The translations under genes and the position numbers were made by a program. From positions 87,468-151,467 of the forward strand of contig JANOQM010000064.1 in NCBI GenBank assembly GCA_031422295.1: DNA of 64,000 bases, read 5' to 3'. This DNA is from JANOMH01 sp031422295 (GTDB lineage: Bacteria; Pseudomonadota; Alphaproteobacteria; Rhodobacterales; Rhodobacteraceae). The notes under the pieces are model-generated. The model had not been told where the DNA came from. It did no database searches and saw nothing but the letters and a program-made list of their open reading frames with translations. Of the stretch, positions 9,782 through 18,527 are shown one piece after another. Numbering within the stretch: position 1 is the stretch's first letter; each line of letters begins with the position of its first letter.

Positions 9782-10612
9782 ATGCAAATGTCACCTCTCC
9801 CCCTTGCATTCCTGAAAATGCACGGTCTTGGCAACGATTTTGTCGTGATCGACGAACGTGGGGTTGCGCCGTTTGTCACGACGGCCTTGGCCATCGCCCT
9901 TGCCGACCGGCACCGCGGGGTCGGGTTTGACCAGCTTGCGGTACTATCGCACCGGCAAGGGTCCGATGTGCATTTGACCTTTTGGAACGCAGATGGGTCG
10001 CATTCGGCCGCCTGCGGCAATGCCACGCGCTGCATCGCCCGGCATGTCATGGTCGAGACGGGCAAAACTGCGCTGACCATCACCACCGACCGGGGCACAT
10101 TGCTGGCGGTCGATGCGGGCAACGGCCTGACCTCGATCAACATGGGCCAACCCCGCATGGAATGGGACCAGATCCCATTGGCCAGCGCCATGGACACATT
10201 GCGCCTGCCCATCAACGGCACACCGACGGCCACCAATATGGGCAATCCGCATTGCAGTTTTTTTGTCGAAGAGGTCGATATTGTCGACCTGACCACCTTT
10301 GGCCCCGCACATGAATACCACCCTTTGTTCCCCCAACGGACCAATGTGCAAATCGTGCAGGTCCTGTCGCGGACCCATTTGAAGATGCGAGTGTGGGAAC
10401 GCGGCACCGGGATCACGCTCGCATCCGGCTCATCGTCTTGCGCGGTCACCGTTGCCGCAGCCCGGCTGGGGCTGACCGAACGGGCGGTGCGGCTGGATTG
10501 CGACGGCGGAACCCTGCAGATCGACTGGCGCGATGATGGGGTCTGGATGACCGGCCCTACCATGCATGCCTTTACCGGCACATTAACGCCGCAATTTCTG
10601 GCTCAGCTATGA
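9782..10612 (+). CDS. dapF: Diaminopimelate epimerase DapF
   Basis: Interconverts LL- and meso-diaminopimelate for lysine and peptidoglycan synthesis. FLKMHGLGNDFVVID is at the N-terminus. The two catalytic cysteines lie in AACGNATRC and in the GSSSCAVTVAA region near the C-terminus. That second motif reads S-S-C where many relatives have G-[ST]-G-[AT]-C, a small variation. The frame is open from 9668, but ATG 9782 (MQMSPLPLAF) gives 276 residues, the usual size; ATG 9773 is also possible. No strong ribosome binding site separates them. The stop overlaps the mtaB start by 4 bases (ATGA), so translation is probably coupled. Confidence 0.93.
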   Translation: MQMSPLPLAFLKMHGLGNDFVVIDERGVAPFVTTALAIALADRHRGVGFDQLAVLSHRQGSDVHLTFWNADGSHSAACGNATRCIARHVMVETGKTALTITTDRGTLLAVDAGNGLTSINMGQPRMEWDQIPLASAMDTLRLPINGTPTATNMGNPHCSFFVEEVDIVDLTTFGPAHEYHPLFPQRTNVQIVQVLSRTHLKMRVWERGTGITLASGSSSCAVTVAAARLGLTERAVRLDCDGGTLQIDWRDDGVWMTGPTMHAFTGTLTPQFLAQL

Positions 10613-11874
10613 GCGCCGCTGTTTTCAGCACCCTCGGCTGCCGCCTGAACGCCTATGAAACCGAGGCTATGAAGGACCTTGCCGCCAAGGCCGGGGTCCG
10701 GAACGCGGTCATTATCAACACCTGTGCGGTCACGTCCGAGGCAGTGCGCAAGGCCCGGCAGGAAATCCGCAAACTGCGCCGTGATTATCCGACTGCCAAG
10801 ATCATCGTCACCGGTTGCGCCGCGCAGACCGAACCACAGACCTTTGCGGCCATGGCCGAGGTTGATTTGGTCATTGGCAATACTGAAAAGATGAATCCCG
10901 GCACATGGGCCGGTATGACCCCCGACCTGATCGGGCAGACTGAGCCTGTGCAGGTCAATGACATCATGTCAGTGACCGAAACCGCAGGGCATTTGATCGA
11001 CGGTTTTGGGACCCGCGCCCGCGCCTATGTGCAGGTCCAAAATGGCTGCGACCACCGTTGCACCTTTTGCATCATCCCCTTCGGCCGGGGCAATTCCCGG
11101 TCGGTGCCTGCAGGCGTTGTTGTCGATCAAATCAAGCGGCTGCGCGACAAAGGCTATAACGAAGTGGTGTTGACCGGCGTTGATCTCACCTCTTGGGGGG
11201 CCGATCTGCCCGCCATGCCGCGCCTTGGCGATCTCGTGCTGCGCATCCTGAAACTGGTCCCCGATCTGCCGCGCCTGCGTATCTCGTCCATCGATTCCAT
11301 CGAGGCTGATGACGCTCTGATGCAAGCCATCGCCACAGAACCCCGCCTGATGCCACACTTACATCTGTCGCTGCAGGCGGGCGACGACATGATCCTGAAG
11401 CGGATGAAGCGGCGGCACCTGCGCGACGATGCGATCCGGTTCTGCCAAGACGCCCGCAAACTGCGCCCCGACATGACCTACGGTGCCGATATCATCGCTG
11501 GTTTCCCGACCGAAACCGAAGGCATGTTCGACAATTCGCTGAAACTGATCGCTGACTGCGACCTGACATGGCTGCATGTTTTCCCTTATTCCCCCCGGCC
11601 CGGCACGCCAGCAGCAAAAATGCCGCCGGTCAATGGCCGCGCTATCAAGGATCGGGCGACCCGGCTGCGGGCTGCAGGGGATGCACAGGTTACTAGACAC
11701 CTCGCAGCCCAGATCGGTAAAATCCATCGTGTTCTGATGGAGAATCCTCACATGGGGCGGACCGAACAATTCACCGAAGTGATATTCGCACATGACCAAC
11801 CCACCGGCCAGATTGTCCAAGGCCGGATCCGCGGCCAGACCAGCCAAAGTCTGATTGCATTTTCAGAGTTGTAA
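10609..11874 (+). CDS. mtaB: tRNA t6A37 methylthiotransferase MtaB
   Basis: Radical-SAM methylthiotransferase that adds a methylthio group to t6A at position 37 of ANN-decoding tRNAs. The N-terminal MTTase domain supplies C11, C39 and C70 for one [4Fe-4S] cluster. The radical-SAM motif CDHRCTFC has C147, C151 and C154. A TRAM-like tail lies around residues 360-421. The STLGCRLN start and NTCAVTSEA are typical of MtaB rather than MiaB or RimO. Overlaps dapF by 4 bases. Confidence 0.93.
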   Translation: MSAAVFSTLGCRLNAYETEAMKDLAAKAGVRNAVIINTCAVTSEAVRKARQEIRKLRRDYPTAKIIVTGCAAQTEPQTFAAMAEVDLVIGNTEKMNPGTWAGMTPDLIGQTEPVQVNDIMSVTETAGHLIDGFGTRARAYVQVQNGCDHRCTFCIIPFGRGNSRSVPAGVVVDQIKRLRDKGYNEVVLTGVDLTSWGADLPAMPRLGDLVLRILKLVPDLPRLRISSIDSIEADDALMQAIATEPRLMPHLHLSLQAGDDMILKRMKRRHLRDDAIRFCQDARKLRPDMTYGADIIAGFPTETEGMFDNSLKLIADCDLTWLHVFPYSPRPGTPAAKMPPVNGRAIKDRATRLRAAGDAQVTRHLAAQIGKIHRVLMENPHMGRTEQFTEVIFAHDQPTGQIVQGRIRGQTSQSLIAFSEL

Positions 11875-11906
11875 AAATACCTCCGCCGGAGGCTGCGACC
11901 TTTCGG
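11874..11906 (+). repeat. Dispersed intergenic element, copy 1
   Basis: AAATACCTCCGCCGGAGG followed by CTGCGACCTTTCGGC lies right after the mtaB stop. It matches the copy at 33255-33302 in the same orientation with few changes. The core CTCCGCCGGAG is a perfect palindrome. Confidence 0.55.
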
Positions 11907-11925
11907 CAAAACTGGAAGTCCTAGA

Positions 11926-12549
11926 ATGTACCCAAACCCGATTTTCCGTCAGGCCGACGTGCTACAAAACCTTGGCTTTGCCCGCGACCGTGCCTTTGGC
12001 ATCTTGTCGATCAACGGTGACCAAGGCCCGCAAATGGCGCATATTCCGTTCCTTTTGAATGCCGCGGGCGATCAGGCCGACCTGCATCTCGTCCGCTCGA
12101 ACCCCATCGCCCGCGCACTGGCCGCCCCGCAACAGGCCGTTATCGCGATTAGCGGGCCTGACGGCTATATCTCGCCCGATTGGTACGGGGTGCCTGATCA
12201 GGTGCCGACATGGAATTACGTCGCCGTGCATTTGCGCGGCAGGCTGGAGTTGCTGCCGCAAGACGACATGCGCGATATGCTGGACCGACAGTCTGCGCAT
12301 TTCGAAAACCAGCTTTTGCCCAAAAACCCGTGGAAAACAACTAAAATGACACCCGATGTGCGGGACCGGATGATGCGGCAGATTGTGCCCTGCCGTCTGA
12401 CAATCACTTCGGTCAGTGGCACGTGGAAACTGGGCCAGAACAAGCCGGATGCGGTGCGGGAACGCGCTGCAGGTCAGGTCCGCTCGGCCCATATTGGCAC
12501 CGAAACCGCCTTACTTGCGGCCTTGATGTTGGCCCCGCCAAAAGCCTAA
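11926..12549 (+). CDS. FMN-binding negative transcriptional regulator, PaiB family
   Basis: The 207-residue protein starts MYPNPIFRQAD and contains MAHIPFLL, HLVRSNPIARAL, the WNYVAVHLRG segment and a C-terminal GTWKLGQNKP, in the order seen in PaiB/FMN-binding split-barrel proteins. The family is named after Bacillus PaiB, reported as a regulator, but it has a flavin-reductase-like fold and the role of most members is unknown. A GGAAG ribosome binding site lies about 10 bases upstream. It is followed closely by a GST gene. Confidence 0.85.
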   Translation: MYPNPIFRQADVLQNLGFARDRAFGILSINGDQGPQMAHIPFLLNAAGDQADLHLVRSNPIARALAAPQQAVIAISGPDGYISPDWYGVPDQVPTWNYVAVHLRGRLELLPQDDMRDMLDRQSAHFENQLLPKNPWKTTKMTPDVRDRMMRQIVPCRLTITSVSGTWKLGQNKPDAVRERAAGQVRSAHIGTETALLAALMLAPPKA

Positions 12550-12579
12550 GGTGTGCGACCCGAATTAAGGCCGCCTCAC

Positions 12580-13182
12580 ATGCAACTACTCATGGCTCCT
12601 GCCTCACCTTTTGTGCGCAAAGTGCGCGTCACCTTGCGCGAAACCAAGCTGTTGGATCAAGTTGACGAGGTCAACGTGAACACCACGCCCATTGCATCCG
12701 ACCCGGTTGTCGTGGCCGCCAACCCCACCGGCAAAATCCCCGCCCTGATCCGCGATGACGGCCCCGCGATTTATGACAGCCGGGTCATCACCCGCTATCT
12801 GGATGCCCGCGCCAAAACCAACCTGTACCCCGCAAACAGCCTGTGGGAGGTTCTGACGCTTGAAGCAACTGCAGATGCGATCATGGATGCGGCTGTCCTG
12901 CTGATCTATGAGGTCAGGTTTCGATTGCCCGAAATGCAGTCACCCGACTGGATGGGTGGCCAATGGGCAAAGATCACGCGCGGATTGGATGCACTTGAGG
13001 ACCGCTGGCTGTCGCATCTGGCCGGACCGCTGCATATCGGCCAAATTGGCACCGGCTGCGCCTTGGGATATCTGGATTTTCGGCACGACAGCTATGACTG
13101 GCGCGCCGACCGACCGGGATTGTCGATGTGGTATGTCAACTTTGCACAACGCCAAAGCATGCGGGACACTGCACCAGCTTGA
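12580..13182 (+). CDS. Glutathione S-transferase family protein
   Basis: A thioredoxin-fold N-terminal domain begins MQLLMAPASPFVRKVRV and has the NPTGKIPAL cis-proline loop and the DSRVITRYLD glutathione-binding segment. An alpha-helical C-terminal domain follows, giving 200 residues. ATG 12580 is preferred over an upstream in-frame GTG at 12553 because the domain starts there. SPFVRK places Ser rather than Cys at the usual thiol-activating site. The substrate is unknown. Decayed sequence begins just downstream. Confidence 0.88.
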   Translation: MQLLMAPASPFVRKVRVTLRETKLLDQVDEVNVNTTPIASDPVVVAANPTGKIPALIRDDGPAIYDSRVITRYLDARAKTNLYPANSLWEVLTLEATADAIMDAAVLLIYEVRFRLPEMQSPDWMGGQWAKITRGLDALEDRWLSHLAGPLHIGQIGTGCALGYLDFRHDSYDWRADRPGLSMWYVNFAQRQSMRDTAPA

Positions 13183-13259
13183 TTTTACACATTTGACCGT
13201 TGGCGTGATCCGACCGCGACGCCGTTGCGCCGGGTTGCGGTCGCGCCGGGCAAGCGGCG

Positions 13260-13800
13260 CAGTTGTTGCCGCTATGGCAGTTTTCTGTGCAGGGTAACGC
13301 ATTTGGTTTTGGGCAGCCCGACCGGGGCGCGGGGGTTCTATTTTGCCGCACCCATTTCCGGGCCGGATGCCGCGGCGCGGATGAAGTGATCGCCGTATTT
13401 GACCCCGATGGGATGTTGTTTTTATCGACGACTTCCAGCTGATTGTTCCATAGTTTGCGCCGCTATCAGCCCAACGGCGGGCTGTGATTTTGACGCAGGG
13501 CTGGTATAGCGATGTGCCGATGGGCGATCTCGGCCCGACGCGGCAGAAGGTCGGCGGAATCGCTATTTGGCGGTTGGGCCAACAGGGGAATGGGCCGGTT
13601 GATTATGTCGGCGCCCGCACGTTTATGCCGCAGGCCGATCTGGTACAGGCCGGAAAGCTTGCCGCACTGGGCCAGATTTCAGCCGCCTTAAGCGACGCGA
13701 TCAATCAGCCGGTGGCCGCCATGCGCAATCATGCTACCATGTCCCGCGCGTTGATCGACCGGGGCGCAGGTACGGGCATCTACCGAACGGGCCCTGGATT
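13260..13800 (+). pseudogene. Relic of a DctB-like C4-dicarboxylate sensor histidine kinase
   Basis: Fragments of a DctB-type kinase survive in changing frames. The sensor-domain piece LGSPTGARGFYFAAPISG is read from 13306 and ends at a stop near 13390. A second frame gives FDPDGMLFLSTTSS. A third frame holds QAGKLAALGQISAALSDAIN and QPVAAMRN (about 13640-13730), the dimerisation region in which the phospho-accepting His of SHEINQP has become Asp-Ala. Stops, frameshifts and loss of that His show it is dead. An intact-looking frame from 13484 to 14290 runs through it and into a second relic, so it should not be taken as one gene. Confidence 0.75.
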
Positions 13801-13929
13801 TAGCCAGGTTCAACGTGAGGGCGTTCGGGACCGCGTCCGAGGCGCTGACCCAGATCACAGGCCATGCCAAGGTGTATCTGGCCGTCAATGCCCAGCCATT
13901 TTCGATCACAGCCCTGACCGCCGTTTTTC

Positions 13930-14290
13930 GCCGCGCGATGGACAACCGCTATCGACGGCTATCAAATGGCCCGGCAAGGCTGGCACCGCCTTGGCCGTGG
14001 CGGCGCTGGGGTCATTCTTTGCCGGAACCGTCGCCACGATCCTTGTCGCCGTGCTGGCACCGCCGCTGACCGTGATCGCCTTGAAATTTGGCGCCGCTCA
14101 GTATTTTTCGCTTATGCTGCTGGGTCTGGTGTCAACCATTGCACTGGTGCACGGGTCGATTCCAAATGCATTGGCGATGATTCTGGCGCGCGGCAATCCA
14201 ACGGTTTTCTTGGCCGTGCCAGTCAACTTGCTGCTGCTGTCACCACAATTACGGCGCAAGCGGGATGAGGTTTTTGTTGAAGGCGATTAG
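13930..14290 (+). pseudogene. Relic of a TctA-family tricarboxylate transporter subunit
   Basis: TTAIDGYQMARQG (about 13942-13980) is in one frame. After a frameshift KAGTALAVAALGSFFAGTVA continues with ALKFGAAQYFSLMLLGLVST. This is the conserved early part of TctA, the large membrane subunit of tripartite tricarboxylate transporters. It then jumps to GNPTVFLAVPVN and LRRKRDEVFVE, which is the usual extreme C-terminus, so several hundred residues are deleted. The frame ends at 14290. Confidence 0.75.
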
Positions 14291-14325
14291 ACCTGACTGG
14301 CGGGCTGCGCCCTTACCCAGAATCC

Positions 14326-14970
14326 TTAGAACTTGAACCCGACCCCAATGTTGATCGCATTCGTGATAATATTGGTTTCCAACGTCCCGCCCGAGTCAAG
14401 ATCAGCACTATTGACTGAGTAGGTGCCTTTATACTCGCCGAACACCGACCATTGGTCATTGATCGGATAGCTGGCCCCGGCCATCCATGCCACAGCCGGG
14501 CCGGTCAACTGATAGCCAAAGGTCTGCGATCCGTTTTTGGTCACTTCGACATGCGGGACGGCCACACCGATACCGCCACCGACATATGGGGTAAACCCGG
14601 CAAAAGCATCTTCCCAACGACGAAAGCCATTCACGGTCAGGATGTTCAGCCCATCGGTGAATTCCAGCACGTCATAGCCATTGTCCAGCAATGTGGCTGC
14701 ATCCGCATAGACTTTGGTATGGTTCAGTTCGACCCCAAAACCATAATTGCCGTTCTGCCACCATGTCGCCCGGATGCCGTAATGCGGTGGGGCCTCAAAC
14801 GACAGACCGTCCCAGCCTGCAGTAAACTCCTCGTTGGGGATCAGAGGATCACCCGTCACCGAAACAACTGAATGCGGGGCCGTCTGGATGCCGCCGTAAA
14901 AGCTCAATTCGACCTCGGCCTGTGCCATGACTGGAACCAATAGAAAAACTGTGGCAAGGCGCAGGAACAT
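14326..14970 (-). CDS. Outer-membrane beta-barrel protein
   Basis: The 214-residue protein has a signal peptide (MFLRLATVFLLVPVMAQA). It is rich in alternating aromatic strands, including FYGGIQTAPHSVVS, YGIRATWWQNGNYGFGVELN, FTPYVGGGIGVAVPHVEV and WSVFGEYKGTYS, and ends in Phe (NIGVGFKF), the usual insertion signal for the BAM machinery. An AAGGAG ribosome binding site upstream of ATG 14970 fixes the start, although the frame is open to 15138. Similar proteins are often labelled lipid A oxidase-like barrels in Rhodobacterales. That activity is not shown by the sequence. Confidence 0.85.
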   Translation of the reverse strand: MFLRLATVFLLVPVMAQAEVELSFYGGIQTAPHSVVSVTGDPLIPNEEFTAGWDGLSFEAPPHYGIRATWWQNGNYGFGVELNHTKVYADAATLLDNGYDVLEFTDGLNILTVNGFRRWEDAFAGFTPYVGGGIGVAVPHVEVTKNGSQTFGYQLTGPAVAWMAGASYPINDQWSVFGEYKGTYSVNSADLDSGGTLETNIITNAINIGVGFKF

Positions 14971-15079
14971 CGGCAAAACTCCTTCTTCTGACGTTATGTA
15001 GCCAAAAAAGCGTGGCCCAGCAATGGCCGGGCCGGTCACAACCGCGCCAGTGACAAAGGTTTGCGGGTTTATGATGCGC

Positions 15080-15451
15080 CTAGTCCAGAAATTCCCAAGT
15101 GTCGGCCCCATCAAAGCGCCGCACCCTGATACCTGCATAATCAGTTGGTTCCGCCATGCGCATATTTACGGCGATGCGTCCAAGGTTCGGATCATCCGGT
15201 GCAGTGGCCAGCGACAGCCAATGCGTCGTGCTGCCGCAGATGTTGCAACTATGCGTGGCCAACGTTTGGTCGCCCTGTACATAGGCAAGGGTCGCACCGG
15301 CTGCGGCAATGACCGTCACATTTGCCAGCGTTCCATAGGCCCAAAGGCCGGAAATCCTCCGGCAGAGTGTACAGTTACAGGATGTCAACTTGTCCGGCAC
15401 GCCGTTAAAATCCCACTGAACCGCCCCGCAATGGCAACTTCCGTGTATCAT
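15080..15451 (-). CDS. GFA-family zinc protein (glutathione-dependent formaldehyde-activating enzyme-like)
   Basis: The 123-residue protein keeps the seven cysteines of the GFA/CENP-V fold: C6 and C8 (SCHCGAV) with C69 and C72 (CNIC) for the structural zinc, and C25, C27 and C30 (CNCTLC) for the second zinc. Family members have been linked to S-hydroxymethylglutathione formation, but many are of unknown role. It is divergent from petA, with 200 bp between the starts. Confidence 0.88.
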   Translation of the reverse strand: MIHGSCHCGAVQWDFNGVPDKLTSCNCTLCRRISGLWAYGTLANVTVIAAAGATLAYVQGDQTLATHSCNICGSTTHWLSLATAPDDPNLGRIAVNMRMAEPTDYAGIRVRRFDGADTWEFLD

Positions 15452-15651
15452 CCGCCACCCCTTCGTTGTTTGTTAGGACTAGTCTGACATGCCTGCGCCT
15501 TAATGTCCGCTGGACTGACAGGAAATTGCTGGTTAAACACCGGCAAAACGGAAGACGGCAACCGTGTTCCGGCGATTATTTTTTAAAGGGTTCCAAAACC
15601 TGTGGCTTTTGGTCCCAGACGGCCCGGAAATGTCCAAAGGAGCACCCACCC

Positions 15652-16212
15652 GTGTCTGATGAAGATCCAAAAGGCACCCGCCGCGACTTTCTTTACTATG
15701 CCACCGCAGGGTCGGGCGCAGTGGTTGCCGGGGCAGCGGTTTGGCCATTGGTAAACCAAATGAACCCTTCGGCCGACGTCAAAGCGCTGGCGTCAATTCG
15801 CGTGGATATCTCGGCCATCGAACCGGGCACTCAACTGACAGTTTTGTGGCAGGGCAAACCCGTGTTCATCCGGTCCCGCACAGCCGAGGAAATCGCCGCG
15901 GCACGCGAAACCCCGGTGGAAGATTTGGTCGACCAATTGGCCGAAAACGATAATCTGGCTGATGTCGAAAGCCTTGCGACCGATGAAAACCGCGCGCTGT
16001 CCGCGGACGGCACCTGGCTGGTCACAATGGGCGTCTGTACCCATCTGGGCTGTGTGCCTTTGGGCAACGACGGCGATTTTGGTGGCTGGTATTGCCCGTG
16101 TCACGGGTCGCACTACGATACATCGGGTCGGATCCGCAAAGGGCCCGCGCCGCGAAATCTGCTTGTCCCCGTCGCGTCCTTTGTGGACGAACTCACCATT
16201 CAGCTCGGGTAA
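15652..16212 (+). CDS. petA: Ubiquinol-cytochrome c reductase Rieske iron-sulfur subunit
   Basis: High-potential [2Fe-2S] subunit of the cytochrome bc1 complex. A twin-arginine leader TRRDFLYYATAGSG (residues 9-22) runs into the single membrane anchor. Cluster ligands are C129 and H131 in CTHLGC and C148 and H151 in CPCHG; C134 and C150 can form the disulfide. The start is a GTG at 15652 with AAAGGAG upstream, giving 186 residues; the longer open frame would destroy the leader. petB follows after 11 bp. Confidence 0.96.
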   Translation: MSDEDPKGTRRDFLYYATAGSGAVVAGAAVWPLVNQMNPSADVKALASIRVDISAIEPGTQLTVLWQGKPVFIRSRTAEEIAAARETPVEDLVDQLAENDNLADVESLATDENRALSADGTWLVTMGVCTHLGCVPLGNDGDFGGWYCPCHGSHYDTSGRIRKGPAPRNLLVPVASFVDELTIQLG

Positions 16213-16223
16213 GGAGCCATCTT

Positions 16224-17567
16224 ATGGGCGGTATTCCCCACGACCATTACGAACCCAAATCCGGCGGCGAAAAGTGGCTTTACAGCCGCTTACCGATTGT
16301 GGGGCTGTTGTACGACACAGTCATGGCGCCGACCCCCAAGAACCTGAACTGGATGTGGATCTGGGGGATTGTGTTGACCTTTACGCTGGTCCTGCAAATC
16401 GTCACCGGGATCGTGTTGGTGATGCATTACACACCGCATGTGGACATGGCCTTTGCATCGGTCGAACATATCATGCGCGATGTAAACGGCGGGGCCATGA
16501 TCCGCTATTTCCACATGAACGGGGCGTCGCTGTTCTTTTTCGCCGTCTATGCCCATATTTTCCGCGGACTTTATTACGGGTCGTACAAAGCCCCGCGTGA
16601 AGTTACCTGGATCATTGGCATGCTGATTTACCTGTTGATGATGGCAACGGCATTCATGGGCTATGTGTTGCCCTGGGGCCAGATGTCTTTCCACGGAACG
16701 GCAGTGATTACCGGTCTGTTCGGCGCTATCCCGTTTGTAGGCGAGGCGCTGCAAACGTGGCTGCTGGGCGCAGGCGCTGTGGGTCAACCGGCGTTGAACC
16801 GGTTCTTTTCACTCCATTACCTGATGCCTTTCGTCATTCTCGGGCTGGTCATCCTCCACATCTGGGCCTTTCACACCACTGGCAACAACAACCCCACCGG
16901 GGTTGAGGTGCGGCGCACGTCCAAGGCCGATGCCGAAAAAGACACCCTGCCGTTCTGGCCTTATTTCGTGATCAAAGACCTGTTTGCGCTGGCGATTATT
17001 CTGGCGGTTTTCATGGCAATTGTCGGGTTCATGCCGAACTATCTGGGTCACCCTGATAACTACATCATGGCCAATCCGCTGGCCACGCCCACCCATATCG
17101 TGCCGGAATGGTATTTCCTGCCATTCTACGCAATCCTGCGTGCCTTCACCGGCGACGTCTGGGTGGTAATGTTTGTCGAATGGATCAGCTTTGGGATCGT
17201 CGATGCCAAGTTCTTTGGTGTGCTGGCGATGTTCGGATCAATTGCCGTTTTGGCGCTGGCACCGTGGCTGGATACGTCGTCGGTCCGGTCCGGGCGCTAC
17301 CGGCCCATGTTCAAGATGTGGTTCGCAGTGCTGGTCGTCGACTTTGTGGTACTGATGTGGGTGGGGGCGATGCCTGCCGAAGGGATTTATCCGTACATCT
17401 CGCTAATCGGCGCGGCTTACTGGTTTGGTTACTTTCTGGTAATCCTGCCGCTGCTAGGGGTCATCGAAAAACCACTGACCCCGCCCGCAACCATCGAAGA
17501 CGACTTCAATGCGCACTACGGCACCTCAATGGCGGGCGGTACATCCGCTGCGACCCCGGCCGAGTGA
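16224..17567 (+). CDS. petB: Cytochrome b subunit of the bc1 complex
   Basis: Integral membrane subunit carrying hemes bL and bH and both quinone sites. The start ATG 16224 (MGGIPHDHYEPKSGGEKWLY) follows an AAGGAG site and gives 447 residues. Visible marks are the heme-ligand histidines in the second and fourth helices, GYVLPWGQMSFHG, and the Qo-site PEWY motif in HIVPEWYFLPFYA. Eight membrane segments can be traced. It overlaps or abuts nothing unusual; petC starts 18 bp later. Confidence 0.96.
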   Translation: MGGIPHDHYEPKSGGEKWLYSRLPIVGLLYDTVMAPTPKNLNWMWIWGIVLTFTLVLQIVTGIVLVMHYTPHVDMAFASVEHIMRDVNGGAMIRYFHMNGASLFFFAVYAHIFRGLYYGSYKAPREVTWIIGMLIYLLMMATAFMGYVLPWGQMSFHGTAVITGLFGAIPFVGEALQTWLLGAGAVGQPALNRFFSLHYLMPFVILGLVILHIWAFHTTGNNNPTGVEVRRTSKADAEKDTLPFWPYFVIKDLFALAIILAVFMAIVGFMPNYLGHPDNYIMANPLATPTHIVPEWYFLPFYAILRAFTGDVWVVMFVEWISFGIVDAKFFGVLAMFGSIAVLALAPWLDTSSVRSGRYRPMFKMWFAVLVVDFVVLMWVGAMPAEGIYPYISLIGAAYWFGYFLVILPLLGVIEKPLTPPATIEDDFNAHYGTSMAGGTSAATPAE

Positions 17568-17584
17568 AAAAGGATCACAAACTC

Positions 17585-18436
17585 ATGTTCCTCAGAACAC
17601 TCACACTGACGACCGCCTTGGCGCTGTCATCCGGCGCGGCGATGGCCGAGGCGGAAACCCATATCACCGACTTTGCCTTTCCGTTCGAAGGGCCGTTTGG
17701 CAGCTTTGACACCAATCAGTTGCAACGCGGCCTGCAGATTTTCACCGAAATCTGTTCGAACTGCCACGGGATCAACCGCGTGGCATTGCGCACGCTGGCC
17801 GAAGAAGGCGGGCCTTCCCTGCCCGAAGACCAGATGCGCGCCTATGCCGAAGGGATCAAGGTGTTCGATCAGGCCCTGTTTGAAGGCGAGGGTGACTACC
17901 GGCCCGCCACGCCAGCGGATTACTTTCCCGCCGGGGCAATGGCCGCAGCGCCCGATTTGTCGCTGATGGCCAAGGCCCGCGCCGGATTTCACGGCCCCTA
18001 CGGCACCGGCCTGTCCCAGTTGGTCAACGGCATGGGCGGACCGGAGTACATCGCCTCGTTGCTGTCCGGATACGAGGATCCGCCTGCCTGCGCACCAGAG
18101 GATATGGAAGGTTATTACAATACGGCCTTTGCCAATGGCGGGTTTCCGGACAGCTGCAAAGATGAGGAAGGCGAACATACCGTTCCGGGCAGCTGGATCG
18201 CGATGGCGCAGCCGTTGTATGGCGAAGATATCGACTTTGCCGATGAACATTCCAACGAACTGGAATCCGAGGCGCAGGACGTGGCCGCATTCCTGATGTG
18301 GACGGCCGAGCCGCATCTTGTCGCGCGCAAACAGGCCGGGCTGACCGGGGTTATCTTTCTGGCGGCATTGTCAGTGTTGCTTTACCTGACCAACAAACGG
18401 CTCTGGGCCCCACACAAACGCGCGCATGACGCTTAA
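17585..18436 (+). CDS. petC: Cytochrome c1 subunit of the bc1 complex
   Basis: Exported c-type cytochrome that takes electrons from the Rieske protein. A signal peptide ends at AMA (residues 19-21). The heme motif CSNCH is at residues 57-61. The C-terminal membrane anchor GVIFLAALSVLLYL is followed by the basic NKRLWAPHKRAH tail. It has 283 residues, normal for purple bacteria. An AAAGGA site lies 10 bases before ATG 17585. The petABC order is the classic fbcFBC operon. Confidence 0.95.
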   Translation: MFLRTLTLTTALALSSGAAMAEAETHITDFAFPFEGPFGSFDTNQLQRGLQIFTEICSNCHGINRVALRTLAEEGGPSLPEDQMRAYAEGIKVFDQALFEGEGDYRPATPADYFPAGAMAAAPDLSLMAKARAGFHGPYGTGLSQLVNGMGGPEYIASLLSGYEDPPACAPEDMEGYYNTAFANGGFPDSCKDEEGEHTVPGSWIAMAQPLYGEDIDFADEHSNELESEAQDVAAFLMWTAEPHLVARKQAGLTGVIFLAALSVLLYLTNKRLWAPHKRAHDA

Positions 18437-18448
18437 AGGGTGACGTAA

Positions 18449-18466
18449 GGTGGGTTTTAACCCACC
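18449..18466. terminator. Palindrome after petC, probable terminator
   Basis: GGTGGGTTTTAACCCACC is a perfect 18-bp palindrome 12 bp after the petC stop. It can form a hairpin in either direction, but there is no clear T-run. A near-identical copy lies at 18511. Confidence 0.5.
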
Positions 18467-18510
18467 CTGCTTCCCAATCTGGTAATCCTGCGGCCATGTG
18501 TGGCCCGTAA

Positions 18511-18527
18511 GGTGGGTTTTAACCCAC
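18511..18527. repeat. Second copy of the GGTGGGTTTTAACCCAC palindrome
   Basis: The 20-bp segment starting GTAAGGTGGG at 18507 repeats the one at 18445. This copy contains the TAA stop of thiQ (18519-18521), so the element is partly coding for the last residues of ThiQ. Confidence 0.6.

Noticed and set aside
13484..14290. A 268-codon frame taken as one novel membrane protein
   Set aside because: It joins parts of two decayed genes (DctB-like and TctA-like); homologous pieces continue in other frames on both sides.
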